NCBI GenBank assembly: GCA_019694875.1
Contig: JAIBBC010000003.1
Location: 922,469 to 986,468, forward strand
Source of the DNA: Cyclobacteriaceae bacterium
GTDB lineage: Bacteria; Bacteroidota; Bacteroidia; Cytophagales; Cyclobacteriaceae
Direction: 5' to 3'
Length of the DNA: 64,000 nucleotides
Shown here: positions 8,128-17,535 of the stretch, piece by piece
How positions within the stretch are numbered: position 1 is the first letter of the stretch
How the letters are laid out: every line of letters starts with the position of its first letter
Program-made: the position numbers and the translations under genes
Notes under the pieces: model-generated
Seen by the model: the letters and a program-made list of their open reading frames with translations, nothing else
Told to the model about the DNA's origin: nothing
Databases searched by the model: none

Positions 8128-10241
8128 GTCACCTGGCGATGTTTAAAAACGAGCAATGAACGTGCGTCTGCCTTTACAATAGCTTCCGGCCCAAACTTTT
8201 GTTTCGGGTCGGCTTCTTTCGAAGTATCGAGAATTGCTTCCCACTGCTTACCATATTTCTCCGGTGGCAATTTGAAATCCAATGGTTCGTGATGTGCGTT
8301 GAAGATTACGTAAAACGAATCGTCAACAACAGCGGAACCATCGGCATGCACGGTATGTATGCCTTTTCCATTGAGGTATACGCCCAATGATTTCGCGAAA
8401 GAATGCTGCCAGTGGTCGTCTGTCATCTCCGATCCTTCCGGAAGAAACCATGCGATGTCTTCCAGCCCGCGGCCGGTAACGGCCATTCCCTGAAACCATT
8501 TTCTGCGACAAAATACCGGATGCGCTTTACGCAGGCCGATCACTTTTTGCGTGAACGCGAGCAGATCGCTATCGAGGTTTTTCCAGTCGATCCACGAGAT
8601 TTCATTGTCCTGGCAGTACGCGTTATTGTTTCCTTTTTGCGTGCGTCCGAATTCATCGCCCGCTACCAGCATGGGTATGCCTTGCGATAAAAACAACGTG
8701 GCAATAAAGTTTCGTTTTTGCATATTGCGAAGCGCTATGATCTCCTGATCATCCGTATTTCCTTCTGCTCCGCAATTCCAAGAACGGTTGTGGCTTTCAC
8801 CATCTTTGTTGTCTTCACCGTTTGCTTCGTTATGTTTTTCATTGTACGACACAAGATCGTGCAATGTGAACCCATCGTGCGCAGTTATGAAGTTGATGCT
8901 GGCCGATGGCTTCCGGTTGTTGCCTGCATATAAATCAGGACTTCCGGTAAAGCGCATCGCGAATTCACCGAGCTGGCTATCGGCACCACGCCAGTAGTCG
9001 CGAACGCAATCGCGATACTTGCCATTCCATTCGCCCCAGCCCGGAGGAAAGTTTCCGACCTGGTAACCGCCTTCACCGATATCCCACGGTTCGGCAATGA
9101 GCTTAACTTGTGATATGATCGGATCCTGGTGAATGATGTCGAAGAATGATCCGAGCCGGTCAACTTCATGCAGTTCGCGCGCAAGCGTTGAAGCCAGATC
9201 GAACCGGAATCCATCGATGTGCATGTCTACCACCCAGTAGCGAAGGCTGTCCATAATCAGGCGCAGCACGCTTGGGAGGTTCGCACTCAGTGTGTTTCCC
9301 GTTCCGGTGTAGTCATTGTAATAACGCTTGTCTTCCATCAAACGATAGTATGACGCGTTATCAATTCCTTTGAATGATAATGTCGGACCGAGTTCATTGC
9401 CTTCGGCCGTGTGGTTGTATACAACATCGAGAATTACTTCAATGCCGGCTTTGTGCAAAGACTTCACCATTTCCTTGAATTCAGTAACCTGTTCACCGCG
9501 TACACCCGAACCGGAGTACCGCGCGTCAGGCGCAAAAAAGCCGATGCTGTTATAGCCCCAATAATTGTTTAGTCCTTTTTCTTTCAGGTGTCTGTCGGAA
9601 ACAAAGTGATGAACCGGCATCAATTCGATTGCCGTAATGCCAAGCGACTTGAGATACTCAATCGTTTTAGGGTGACCAACACCAGCATACGTTCCGCGGA
9701 GATTCTCCGGAATGCCAGCAAGCTGTTTGGTTAAACCCTTTACATGAGCCTCATATATTATGGTGTGATGATAACCGGTTTTCGGAGCTTTGTCGTCTTC
9801 CCAATCGAATGAGTCATCTATCACGACAGACTTCGGTATGAACGGAGCACTGTCGCTTTCGCTGAAGCTTAAATCTTTCTCTTCGCTGTTGACATCGTAT
9901 CCAAACAGGGAGTCGTCCCAGTTAATGATGCCTGCAACTGCTTTTGCATACGGATCGATCAATAATTTATTGGGGTTATAGCGATGGCCATTCTGCGGTT
10001 CATACGGTCCGCTTACGCGATAACCGTATAATTGTCCGGGTTTGAGATCCGGGATGTAACCATGCCAGATCTGATGCGTGCGCTCGGTAAGCTTGATGCG
10101 ATGCTTTTCCTTCTGGTCTTTTTCGGAGTCGAACAAGCAAAGTTCAACCTCCGTTGCATTCTCTGCGAACAGCGCAAAGTTCACACCTTTCTTGTCCCAG
10201 GTTGCGCCCAGGGGATACGGATGTCCGGGGTATATTTTCAT
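8124..10241 (-). CDS. glgX: Glycogen debranching enzyme GlgX/TreX
   Basis: This 705-residue GH13 isoamylase-type enzyme removes alpha-1,6 branches from glycogen and so supplies linear maltodextrins to TreY. An N-terminal CBM48 domain (about 10-110) starts with the PLGATWDKKGVNFALF pattern typical of GlgX. The barrel shows DGFRFDLAS (nucleophile Asp348), IAEPWDIGEGGYQVGNFP (acid Glu384) and TAHDGFTLHDLVSYN (Asp456). The stop overlaps the treZ start by 4 bp. In many bacteria with TreY and TreZ this third gene is called treX, and the operon order supports that role here. Confidence 0.96.
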   Translation of the reverse strand: MKIYPGHPYPLGATWDKKGVNFALFAENATEVELCLFDSEKDQKEKHRIKLTERTHQIWHGYIPDLKPGQLYGYRVSGPYEPQNGHRYNPNKLLIDPYAKAVAGIINWDDSLFGYDVNSEEKDLSFSESDSAPFIPKSVVIDDSFDWEDDKAPKTGYHHTIIYEAHVKGLTKQLAGIPENLRGTYAGVGHPKTIEYLKSLGITAIELMPVHHFVSDRHLKEKGLNNYWGYNSIGFFAPDARYSGSGVRGEQVTEFKEMVKSLHKAGIEVILDVVYNHTAEGNELGPTLSFKGIDNASYYRLMEDKRYYNDYTGTGNTLSANLPSVLRLIMDSLRYWVVDMHIDGFRFDLASTLARELHEVDRLGSFFDIIHQDPIISQVKLIAEPWDIGEGGYQVGNFPPGWGEWNGKYRDCVRDYWRGADSQLGEFAMRFTGSPDLYAGNNRKPSASINFITAHDGFTLHDLVSYNEKHNEANGEDNKDGESHNRSWNCGAEGNTDDQEIIALRNMQKRNFIATLFLSQGIPMLVAGDEFGRTQKGNNNAYCQDNEISWIDWKNLDSDLLAFTQKVIGLRKAHPVFCRRKWFQGMAVTGRGLEDIAWFLPEGSEMTDDHWQHSFAKSLGVYLNGKGIHTVHADGSAVVDDSFYVIFNAHHEPLDFKLPPEKYGKQWEAILDTSKEADPKQKFGPEAIVKADARSLLVFKHRQVT

Positions 10242-10244
10242 GAT

Positions 10245-11576
10245 TTAGTGACTTACAAAAACTTCTTGTCTGATTTCAGCGCTCTTACGCTCGGCCCAGA
10301 ACGGAACCTGCGGATGCTGACGTTCGTATTCATTTTGTTTGGCTGCTTCGGTAAGATCAGCCTGTGCCGAAGCGGATTTCACACGGATTACAAAGTCGCT
10401 CATCACATTCATGTAGTTAATGAACGCTTCATAGGGCGATGGATAATGGCTGAAATATGCATGTACATCGCCATCGTTTAATTTCTTCGTGCACATGTAG
10501 TAGAAATGATCGCTGGTTTGCAATGCGCGCCACGCAGTGAGTAAGGCTGTGTTGGTCGTACGCTTTACAGAATTTTCGAGCGACTTCACCATGTCAAAAG
10601 CATCGCGTTGCATATCGTTGCCCAGCCAGGCAGAGAGATCTTTGCGCTCATCAGCCCATGAAATTGCATGGTCGATGTTTAAAGATTGTTTTGACGCAAC
10701 CTCGTTCATCACTTCAGAAGGTGTGGAGAAAATGAATTTCTTGTCCTTCACTATCCGGGTGAGCATGCCTCTTAAAAAGTCGAAGATGCCGGAAGGCTTT
10801 TTATAATGTTCACCAAACGTTTCATAGTCCATTCCGAGCGTGATAACCGGCTCGTTGACGGGCATGTGATTCAGCCAGTTCACGTATCGTTCAGCCGATA
10901 ACACCGAAGCACCCTGCATGTAGCGGAAGGCGATGTCATCGCTCAGGCGGTTGCTGCGAAGCAAAAGCTTAAATGCGTTATTATCGGGATGATGGTATAA
11001 CCGGAATGAACTGCGGCCATCCAGCACGCGGTCCACTCCATCGGTAATCATTCCTTTAAAGCCCATTTGTGCTACCTGCGTGCCGATGGCATTGCTGTAA
11101 ATCAGTTCCGTGTTACGAAATACGGCAGGGCGCAATCCAAAATGACGATAGATATTTTCAGCGTGTTCAAATACCTGAATTTGAAATTCATCGGCAGAAA
11201 TTAACGAAGCCAATGAATGGCAATTCGTTTCGCATAAAAATTCTACGTTGCCGGTTTTGGCCAAAGCCTGAAAGCTGTGTAGCACTTCGGGAACATACTG
11301 TTCGAACTGTGCAAGCGCTACGCCCGAAATGGAGAAGCAAACCTTGATCTGCGGATGCTTTTTAATCAGGTCGAGCAACAAAGCGTTGGCCGGCAAATAA
11401 CAATCCTTCGCTACGCGCTGAATAATTTCCGCGTTAAGCGCATCGTCAAAATATTCGGGATGGGTACCGATAGAAAAGAAATTAATCTTGTTAAGCCTCC
11501 GGGGCTGATGTACCTGGAAGTACAACACCAGGTGCTGTGTTGAATTAGTTTGGGTGGATGTTGCTGGTGAGTTCAT
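10245..11576 (-). CDS. Glycoside hydrolase family 57 protein (alpha-amylase-like)
   Basis: This 443-residue cytoplasmic protein has no signal peptide. GH57 landmarks are the region-1 HQP motif (residues 23-25), FRNTELIYSN with the likely nucleophile Glu157, and LGMDYETFGEH with the likely acid/base Asp250. Family members include amylases, 4-alpha-glucanotransferases and branching enzymes; the short length argues against the longer archaeal branching enzymes, so I call it amylase-like without fixing specificity. Its start lies inside the last 32 bp of the upstream glycosyltransferase gene, and glgX follows after 3 bp. GH57 paired with a glycogen-synthase-like transferase suggests alpha-glucan synthesis or trimming. 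Confidence 0.85.
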   Translation of the reverse strand: MNSPATSTQTNSTQHLVLYFQVHQPRRLNKINFFSIGTHPEYFDDALNAEIIQRVAKDCYLPANALLLDLIKKHPQIKVCFSISGVALAQFEQYVPEVLHSFQALAKTGNVEFLCETNCHSLASLISADEFQIQVFEHAENIYRHFGLRPAVFRNTELIYSNAIGTQVAQMGFKGMITDGVDRVLDGRSSFRLYHHPDNNAFKLLLRSNRLSDDIAFRYMQGASVLSAERYVNWLNHMPVNEPVITLGMDYETFGEHYKKPSGIFDFLRGMLTRIVKDKKFIFSTPSEVMNEVASKQSLNIDHAISWADERKDLSAWLGNDMQRDAFDMVKSLENSVKRTTNTALLTAWRALQTSDHFYYMCTKKLNDGDVHAYFSHYPSPYEAFINYMNVMSDFVIRVKSASAQADLTEAAKQNEYERQHPQVPFWAERKSAEIRQEVFVSH

Positions 11577-12909
11577 AGTATAAATTGTTTAGGCGCTGCG
11601 CTGCTTTTTCCCACGTTATCAAATCGATTGCCTTGCCCGCATTGCGTTTCAATTCACGCGACAGGCTGTTGTAGTGCAGCACACTGCAAATAGCCTGCGA
11701 CAATGCTTCGGTATCCCAAAAATCTACTTTCAGTGCATGGTGCATCACTTCCGATACGCCCGACTGGTTAGAGATAATGATTGGCACATTACGCTGTATG
11801 GCCTCTAACGGTGTGATACCGAAGGGTTCGGATACGGAAGGCATCACGTAAACACTCGTGGAAGCGAGTACCTGGTCAATTTCATGTTTCTTCAAAAAAC
11901 CTGTAAAATGAAACTGTGAAGACAATTTCATGCGCGCAACTTTCTCAATTATCTGTGGTAGAAAATCCCCACTCCCGGCCATGATAAAATGAACATCCGG
12001 GAAAAGCGTAAGAACCTTTTCTGCGGCTTCCACGAAATATTCAGGCCCTTTTTGATAGGTGATGCGGCCAAGAAACGTTACCACATGCGAGCCCAGGTTT
12101 TGTTTTGTTTCAGTAATCGTGCGCTCTTCCGGGATCACTCCGTTATGCACAACAACAATCTTATCAGGGTCGATGTCGTAGCGGTCAACCATGATTCGTT
12201 TTGTCCATTCGCTTACGGCTACAATCTTATCGGCTTCGTCAAGACCTTCACGTTCAATCGTGTAAACCATTTCACTCCCCTGTTGCCCGGCACGGTCGAA
12301 TTCGGTTGCATGCACGTGCACCACCATCGGCTTGCTGCTTAAGCGTTTTGCTGCGATGGCCGCGGGATACGTCATCCAATCGTGCGCATGAATAATATCG
12401 AACTGCTCCGCGATTGCTATCTCTGATGCAACATTCGCGTAGCGAAAAACTTCCTCAATCAATTGCGGGCCATAGCCGCCTTTAAAATCATACAAAGCAC
12501 CTGATATTGACTGCGTTACAACCGTTGTTTTTTCCACTGCGGTTTCCGCCACATTCAGCGGATAGTTCCAATGTTCAATGTGCTGTACGGGCTCATGAAG
12601 ATGCGCCATGTTATAAGTCGATAAGGTTGAAGGAATTTCAAAGGTTGTGAATGAACCTTCTTTCATAAAATGCCGGAAGCGCGTAAAGGGCTGGTCAGCA
12701 GAATCCGTAGAAACAACCTGCCGAATGCCAACTTCTGAAGCGCTCAATAACCTGCTGCCGTTATCGGGTTCGTTGCCCATTAATTTGGGTACTACAAAAA
12801 GTACATCAACATCTTCCCGTACCAACGCCTGCGTCAGTCCGTAGCATGCGGTGCCCAATCCTCCCGATATTTGGGGAGGAAATTCCCATCCGAACATCAA
12901 CACCTTCAT
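11545..12909 (-). CDS. Glycogen-synthase-like GT-B glycosyltransferase (GT4/GT5 type)
   Basis: This 454-residue GT-B enzyme has the N-terminal signature GWEFPPQISGGLGTACYGL, where the SGGLG loop binds the nucleotide sugar, then DIIHAHDWMTYPAA in the first Rossmann fold. The C-terminal fold carries VTFLGRITYQKGPEYF and the E-x7-E type motif SEPFGITPLEAIQ. The HAHDW and EPFGI strings resemble glycogen/starch synthases, although the fold details fit GT4 best. It is the first gene of the minus-strand glucan operon and overlaps the GH57 gene by 32 bp. It probably elongates alpha-1,4-glucan from ADP- or UDP-glucose; the donor cannot be read from sequence. Confidence 0.85.
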   Translation of the reverse strand: MKVLMFGWEFPPQISGGLGTACYGLTQALVREDVDVLFVVPKLMGNEPDNGSRLLSASEVGIRQVVSTDSADQPFTRFRHFMKEGSFTTFEIPSTLSTYNMAHLHEPVQHIEHWNYPLNVAETAVEKTTVVTQSISGALYDFKGGYGPQLIEEVFRYANVASEIAIAEQFDIIHAHDWMTYPAAIAAKRLSSKPMVVHVHATEFDRAGQQGSEMVYTIEREGLDEADKIVAVSEWTKRIMVDRYDIDPDKIVVVHNGVIPEERTITETKQNLGSHVVTFLGRITYQKGPEYFVEAAEKVLTLFPDVHFIMAGSGDFLPQIIEKVARMKLSSQFHFTGFLKKHEIDQVLASTSVYVMPSVSEPFGITPLEAIQRNVPIIISNQSGVSEVMHHALKVDFWDTEALSQAICSVLHYNSLSRELKRNAGKAIDLITWEKAAQRLNNLYYELTSNIHPN

Positions 12910-13147
12910 ACGATCCGGATAGAATAGTTATACATGTGGTTTCGTTTCGTTATACCAAACATTGAAAACAGGGTTACGATTTAGCCTTTACGATTTTCAT
13001 GCCACGCGCAACTGACCAATGTTTGCATGAACATGAGTTGCACGATTTCATGGTATCAAATCGAATAATCCAACAATCAATAGCATTACCAGTGCCATGG
13101 CGCACGGCTACTCAAAAGATGCAAGGTGCTGAACAATTGAAAAACCC

Positions 13148-14044
13148 TCAGACTAAAAACTCCAGCACGCCTTTGCGTGCCCAAATTGAAATCTCGGTCT
13201 TCTTTTTTTGTTCACCGAGTTGATCATCGGCATGGAACAGCTTGCCGTTCCATTTTACTTTAACCGATTCAGCTTTGATTGAGGTTCCGAAAAAAACCTC
13301 GTCCTTGCCTTTTTTCAACCGGTTCATTACATAGCTGGCGAGCGTATCACGTTCCTCAATTGAAACCAGTACCACATCAAGCAGGCCATCGTTCACGCTT
13401 GCAAGCGGAGCAATATTCAGGTTCGGGCCTACCGACTGCACGTTCATGATTTCAACCATGAGGTATTGGCCAAATATCTCTTTACCGTTCACCACCAGCT
13501 CACAATCGCGCCCTTTGTATGATACGATAATGTCGTGAAGTGTCTTCAACGCGAGTTCCAGTTCTTCTTCCGGATCTTCCGACCTGTTTTTCATGGACTT
13601 CATTTTTTTAATGAGTTTCGGAAATACGCCAAAGCCAAAACCTTCCATGATGAAATTTGTATCGTTAACGCCCCGCAATTCGGCAACATCAAACGGCTGA
13701 ATGTTCCCGTTAGTCCAGCGGCCAATAATCTCTTCTTCCGTGCCCTGGATGTTTAACGTACGGCCGATGTTGTTGGCGGTACCGCACGGCAGCAATGCAA
13801 TCGGAGGCTTCTTGCGGATCACTTTCCTGTTAAGAATCTGATCCGCCAGCTTGCGCACGGTACCATCTCCTCCTGCAACCGCCATGATGTCGGCCCGGTC
13901 GGAGATGAACTCTTCTTCATCCGTTTCTTTAGTGGAATAATAGCTACACTCAAACCCCACTGCTTCCAGTTGTGACTTGAGAATTTCCCGCGAATGATCG
14001 GAAGTACCCGCTGCAGGATTATGCAAAACCTTGATATGCTTCAT
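13148..14044 (-). CDS. Diacylglycerol-kinase-catalytic-domain (YegS/BmrU-type) lipid kinase
   Basis: This protein of 298 residues has the DAGK_cat nucleotide-binding signature AVAGGDGTVRKLAD (GGDGT at 58-62), the N-terminal HNPAAG loop and a second LPCGTANNIGRTL motif. Relatives phosphorylate lipids such as diacylglycerol or sphingoid bases at the membrane; substrate is unknown. I chose the ATG at 14044 because the family begins right before the first beta strand (KHIKVLHNPAAG). The frame stays open to 14122, but that extension lacks homology-like character and would occupy the promoter of surE, which is divergent. No operon partner is visible, and a 238-bp gap without a gene separates it from the glucan operon. 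Confidence 0.88.
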   Translation of the reverse strand: MKHIKVLHNPAAGTSDHSREILKSQLEAVGFECSYYSTKETDEEEFISDRADIMAVAGGDGTVRKLADQILNRKVIRKKPPIALLPCGTANNIGRTLNIQGTEEEIIGRWTNGNIQPFDVAELRGVNDTNFIMEGFGFGVFPKLIKKMKSMKNRSEDPEEELELALKTLHDIIVSYKGRDCELVVNGKEIFGQYLMVEIMNVQSVGPNLNIAPLASVNDGLLDVVLVSIEERDTLASYVMNRLKKGKDEVFFGTSIKAESVKVKWNGKLFHADDQLGEQKKKTEISIWARKGVLEFLV

Positions 14045-14128
14045 GTTATAGATAACTCGAAAATCTTCCTGCAAAAAGCCTGACTGGAATGATTTTTCCT
14101 GAATTACTAATCCAATACTCACAGTTTT

Positions 14129-14872
14129 ATGAATATTCTGATTACCAACGATGACGGCATTTATAGTCCGGGTATTGCTTCGCTCGCCCGCGTTGCATCA
14201 AACTTTGGCGTAGTGCGCGTAGCAGCACCTGACGTTGAACAATCTTCCATGGGGCATGCGATCACTGCATCGCGGCCCTTGCATTATAAAAAGTCACCCG
14301 TCAACTTCGAAAATAACATTGAGGCGATTCGCGTCAACGGAACACCTGCCGATTGCGTAGCGCTCGGGCTTCATCTCTGGAAAGATACCGATGTGATTTT
14401 GAGCGGAGTGAACATCGGCCTTAATGTCGGTAACTCCATGTGGCATTCGGGAACGCTTGCCGGTGCAAAACAAGGTGTACTCTTCGGCAAGAAAGCGATC
14501 GCGCTGAGCGCACCTGCAGGTGAAACCGAACCGGATTTCCCGGCACTCGAACCCTTTGTGAAGGAGGCGTTGCAGTTACTGTTAAACGACAGCACGGTCA
14601 ATCTTACAAACGTGAACTTCCCGCAGAAGCCAATCGGCATGAAGTATACGCGACAGGCTGTTCAACAATACGATGGGATTGTAATTCCGGGTAACGATCC
14701 GCGAGGAAGAAAGCATTACTGGTTTACCATTATGCCGCTCGATCCCGCTGAAGCTGATACCGATCGCTGGGCTGTTGAAAATGGATATACCTCCATCACT
14801 CCGCTACGACTCGATCTAACAAATGAAGGCGAGCTCAACAGACTGCTGAGAGTTCAGCCTGTAGAACAATAA
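14129..14872 (+). CDS. surE: 5'/3'-nucleotidase SurE
   Basis: This 247-residue phosphatase dephosphorylates nucleoside monophosphates and is linked to stationary-phase survival. Metal ligands expected for SurE are all present: Asp8 and Asp9 in ITNDDGIYSPGI, Ser39 in DVEQSSMGHAIT and Asn95 in LSGVNIGLNVG. The length matches the family. It is transcribed divergently from the lipid kinase gene, with 84 bp between the starts. A 47-codon open frame follows 26 bp after its stop. Confidence 0.96.
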   Translation: MNILITNDDGIYSPGIASLARVASNFGVVRVAAPDVEQSSMGHAITASRPLHYKKSPVNFENNIEAIRVNGTPADCVALGLHLWKDTDVILSGVNIGLNVGNSMWHSGTLAGAKQGVLFGKKAIALSAPAGETEPDFPALEPFVKEALQLLLNDSTVNLTNVNFPQKPIGMKYTRQAVQQYDGIVIPGNDPRGRKHYWFTIMPLDPAEADTDRWAVENGYTSITPLRLDLTNEGELNRLLRVQPVEQ

Positions 14873-14898
14873 AAGATTTAACCAAAACACGAACCGTT

Positions 14899-15042
14899 AT
14901 GAAAACACAAACAAAAACAAATGCAAGTCTTCCGGCACCATCAGCAGATCGCGATCGCAAGCCTGAAGCTGGTGTGAAAAGCCCTAACATAATAGCAGAA
15001 AAGCCGAAGAAGGTTTGGAACCCTGCTGCGTTGTATTTTTAA
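14899..15042 (+). CDS. Small basic protein of 47 residues, function unknown
   Basis: A short frame starts with ATG at 14899, 26 bp after surE, and ends with TAA. The product is hydrophilic and rich in Lys, Pro and Ala, probably disordered, with a more hydrophobic C-terminus KKVWNPAALYF. There is no signal peptide, membrane segment or Cys. It may be co-transcribed with surE. I do not recognise a family. Coding status rests on its operon-like position, the clean ATG and the ordered composition, and is uncertain. Confidence 0.45.
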   Translation: MKTQTKTNASLPAPSADRDRKPEAGVKSPNIIAEKPKKVWNPAALYF

Positions 15043-15068
15043 ATGGTTGCTCGCAAAGCGGTCCCCGT

Positions 15069-16088
15069 TTATTGATACATAACTTTTCCGGCCAGGCGTT
15101 CTTTCACAATTTCCTTTCCGAGCATAATCTTGTCGCGCACGCAGTCAATATTAAAAATCGGGTTACACGAGATGGTAATCCCACGATCGAACGTGATGTT
15201 CTTCATGAGATCGAACATTTCCATGGGAAATGAGCGCGGTATTTCGGTAAAATCACAATCCAGTTTTTTGCGGTAATCGGTTGTTTCCCGCGGATGCGGT
15301 TTGATGTACAGCTTATAACCGGCTGCATGGTCCTCTATGATCTTTCTATACAAATCGATTTTGTATTCTTCGGTTGTGTACCGGTCTTCCGAAAGTGTTT
15401 GCGTGATTAACAGCAGTTTTTTGTCGCCTTTCAAATCCACCGACTGATTGTTCATAAAGACGTTTAATATCCGCTGATTTTCATCGCGACTGAGGTTTTG
15501 CTGCATTTGTTTTAACTCCAGCTTAACTCCCTTGTGGCGCGTGGGTGCGGGCAACCGCTCCGGATGCTGCACGTGAATTTCTTTTACACAATCATCAAGC
15601 CCTTCCCCTACAAACGTGTTCAGCAGATATTTTCTTCTGAAATGTTTCATCGGTGAGATTTCAGAGAAATAATTCCGCGAGCCGTCTTCCAGCATCCGGA
15701 AGAAGTTCTTGGGAAATTTAAGAATAAAATAACCAGACGACAGCCCTTTGTGATGAAAGAGGTTAATGTCTGACTGACTAATAAAATCGCGGTACTTCAG
15801 AATGTCGGAGTTCTTTTCCAGGAAACCCATCATGATTTTCTCCCGGCCGAACATGCGGTGAAAGAGATTTAACTTCTCCCGAACTGCTTTCGACACCGGG
15901 CCAAAATCAATCAGCGCTACATCATCAAAAAATCCGCTTTCCCGCAATGCAGGAACCACCCGGTCGATGCCGGGTGTATAATTGTTATTTATAAAAAGGC
16001 TTTTTGATTTTTTGTCTTCCCGGAACACAGTCCGGAGAATGCTGACATAAATATGAAAGAAGGTTCCTCCAACGAATACCTGGTTCAT
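15069..16088 (-). CDS. Predicted GT52/polysialyltransferase-like glycosyltransferase
   Basis: This 339-residue protein (ATG at 16088) has the pair of motifs shared by bacterial sialyltransferase families GT38, GT52 and GT80: an acidic D/E-D/E-G motif at FRMLEDGSRNY (Glu134-Asp135-Gly136) and an HP motif at YIKPHPRETTDY (His265-Pro266). The strand LLLITQTLSEDRY before the HP motif also fits. Relatives transfer sialic acid or other sugars onto lipooligosaccharide or capsule. The frame is open to an ATG at 16157, but the N-terminus NQVFVGGTFFHIY fits a Rossmann strand that should begin the protein. It stands alone, with no sialic-acid synthesis genes nearby, so donor and acceptor are unknown. 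Confidence 0.6.
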   Translation of the reverse strand: MNQVFVGGTFFHIYVSILRTVFREDKKSKSLFINNNYTPGIDRVVPALRESGFFDDVALIDFGPVSKAVREKLNLFHRMFGREKIMMGFLEKNSDILKYRDFISQSDINLFHHKGLSSGYFILKFPKNFFRMLEDGSRNYFSEISPMKHFRRKYLLNTFVGEGLDDCVKEIHVQHPERLPAPTRHKGVKLELKQMQQNLSRDENQRILNVFMNNQSVDLKGDKKLLLITQTLSEDRYTTEEYKIDLYRKIIEDHAAGYKLYIKPHPRETTDYRKKLDCDFTEIPRSFPMEMFDLMKNITFDRGITISCNPIFNIDCVRDKIMLGKEIVKERLAGKVMYQ

Positions 16089-16296
16089 GCACGTTTTGGA
16101 TTGATGGCTGTTATCATTCCTCAACCTCAAGACCAAAAGCAAATTGTGCAGATGCACCCCGGTAACCGGTTAAGCTTACACGCGTTTGTGGATTAATCGC
16201 TCATGTAACAAGACTTTTTGTGGTATGATCTGACCACGTTTTCACCTTAAGCCGTTGTCGCTTAAAATAAGTTGTGAGTTAATAGCCAGACTGTCG

Positions 16297-17322
16297 TTAT
16301 TCCCTGCAATGCTGATTATGCAGATTGGTGGCAGCAACCTGCTCCAAATCTTTGAGATATTTCCAATCCTGACAAGCCTTGGCTAAGTCATTCATCTGAT
16401 AATATGCAACCGCGCGATTATAATATGCATCAACGTTATAGGGATTTTTTTCGATATACTGGGTGAACACCTCCGCAGCCTTTTCGTGCCGACCCTGTTC
16501 AGCCAGCTTAATGCCTCTTTCATAAATTGCCGTTTGCAGCCGGGCTTCTGCTCCGGAGGTTCCCATTCTGTCTGAAGCGAGCCACGCAAAATCATTAGCC
16601 CTAAATGTCATTTCCGCATCACCGCTGGCATTCACCATTACGGTAAATGGTACCTTATAAGAATAGCCAGGCAGCGGCAATTGCCATTGCCTCGAGGTTT
16701 CCCTTATTGCAACAACAAGTCTTTCCCATTGTGTAAACCCGCGGCTTTCCACTTGAGCAACATATGTTATCATGCCATCTTTCGACACAATGAAGGTACC
16801 GGTAACCGCACCCTCAGCAGGACGTATCCGCTCCGACATAAAACTTTCGAATGAACGGTTGCTGAGAAAATCAAGGGTAGGGAATATGAATTTGTTTACG
16901 CGGATTGTAGTTGGCCCATCAAATTCCAGCAGATTGTTCATCCGCAAAAACCGCAGGTATGCATCTTTTCGCAGATACACGAAGCGATTTTTCTTATCGA
17001 GATCTTCATCGGTATGTTTCTCAGTAATTACCAATACTGTATCAGATATTAATTCGAGACTTTTCCAAGAATCGTGCGCATGACGAGAGTCATCAAATAT
17101 GAGCGTGTTTCGTTGAGAAGAAAGAGAATAGCTGATACTGTCAACACTTATGGTTCTTTCCTTTGTAAAGGAGTATTCGAAATGCGTAATGTATCGATTG
17201 CGATCAACGATTTTACTGCCGTCAATGCGTCTGGCATCTACCAAAATCCAAGGCCCGGTAAAATCCTGTGCAATCGCCTGACAACTAACTACCAAAAGTA
17301 TCAAAACAGGCAACAGGCGCAT
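16297..17322 (-). CDS. Secreted protein with TonB-like C-terminal module and TPR repeats
   Basis: This 341-residue protein begins at ATG 17322 with a signal peptide (hydrophobic core LLPVLILLVV, cleavage after IAQ); an in-frame ATG at 17433 would place the signal 37 residues inside. An unknown N-terminal region is followed near residues 180-240 by a segment like the TonB C-terminal domain (GTFIVSKDGMITYVAQVES, then WQLPLPG and VPFTVMV). The last 75 residues form two tetratricopeptide repeats (AEQGRHEKAAEVFTQYIEKN, DAYYNRAVAYYQMNDLAKAC). It probably sits in the periplasm as a protein-protein interaction scaffold. No partner gene is adjacent. Confidence 0.7.
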   Translation of the reverse strand: MRLLPVLILLVVSCQAIAQDFTGPWILVDARRIDGSKIVDRNRYITHFEYSFTKERTISVDSISYSLSSQRNTLIFDDSRHAHDSWKSLELISDTVLVITEKHTDEDLDKKNRFVYLRKDAYLRFLRMNNLLEFDGPTTIRVNKFIFPTLDFLSNRSFESFMSERIRPAEGAVTGTFIVSKDGMITYVAQVESRGFTQWERLVVAIRETSRQWQLPLPGYSYKVPFTVMVNASGDAEMTFRANDFAWLASDRMGTSGAEARLQTAIYERGIKLAEQGRHEKAAEVFTQYIEKNPYNVDAYYNRAVAYYQMNDLAKACQDWKYLKDLEQVAATNLHNQHCRE

Positions 17323-17535
17323 TTGAGAAGAGTTATCGCTAAAATTAAAAAAATAATTTGACCGATACATCTTTTGGTCACTCGGGACTGTTGTTTGAAA
17401 TCCACTCTGCAAAGTATCCATCGGAATGACCACTAACTACAGTACAAATACTTCTCAACACTGGTTTACGAAATTGTTATCTTACCCGAATAAATGCGGT
17501 GCGGGTGCGCACGGTAGTGCTACACTCGGTGATTC

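Noticed and set aside
14045-14122. N-terminal extension of the lipid kinase gene
   Set aside because: The frame is open but the family begins at the ATG at 14044; the extension covers the control region of the divergent surE gene.
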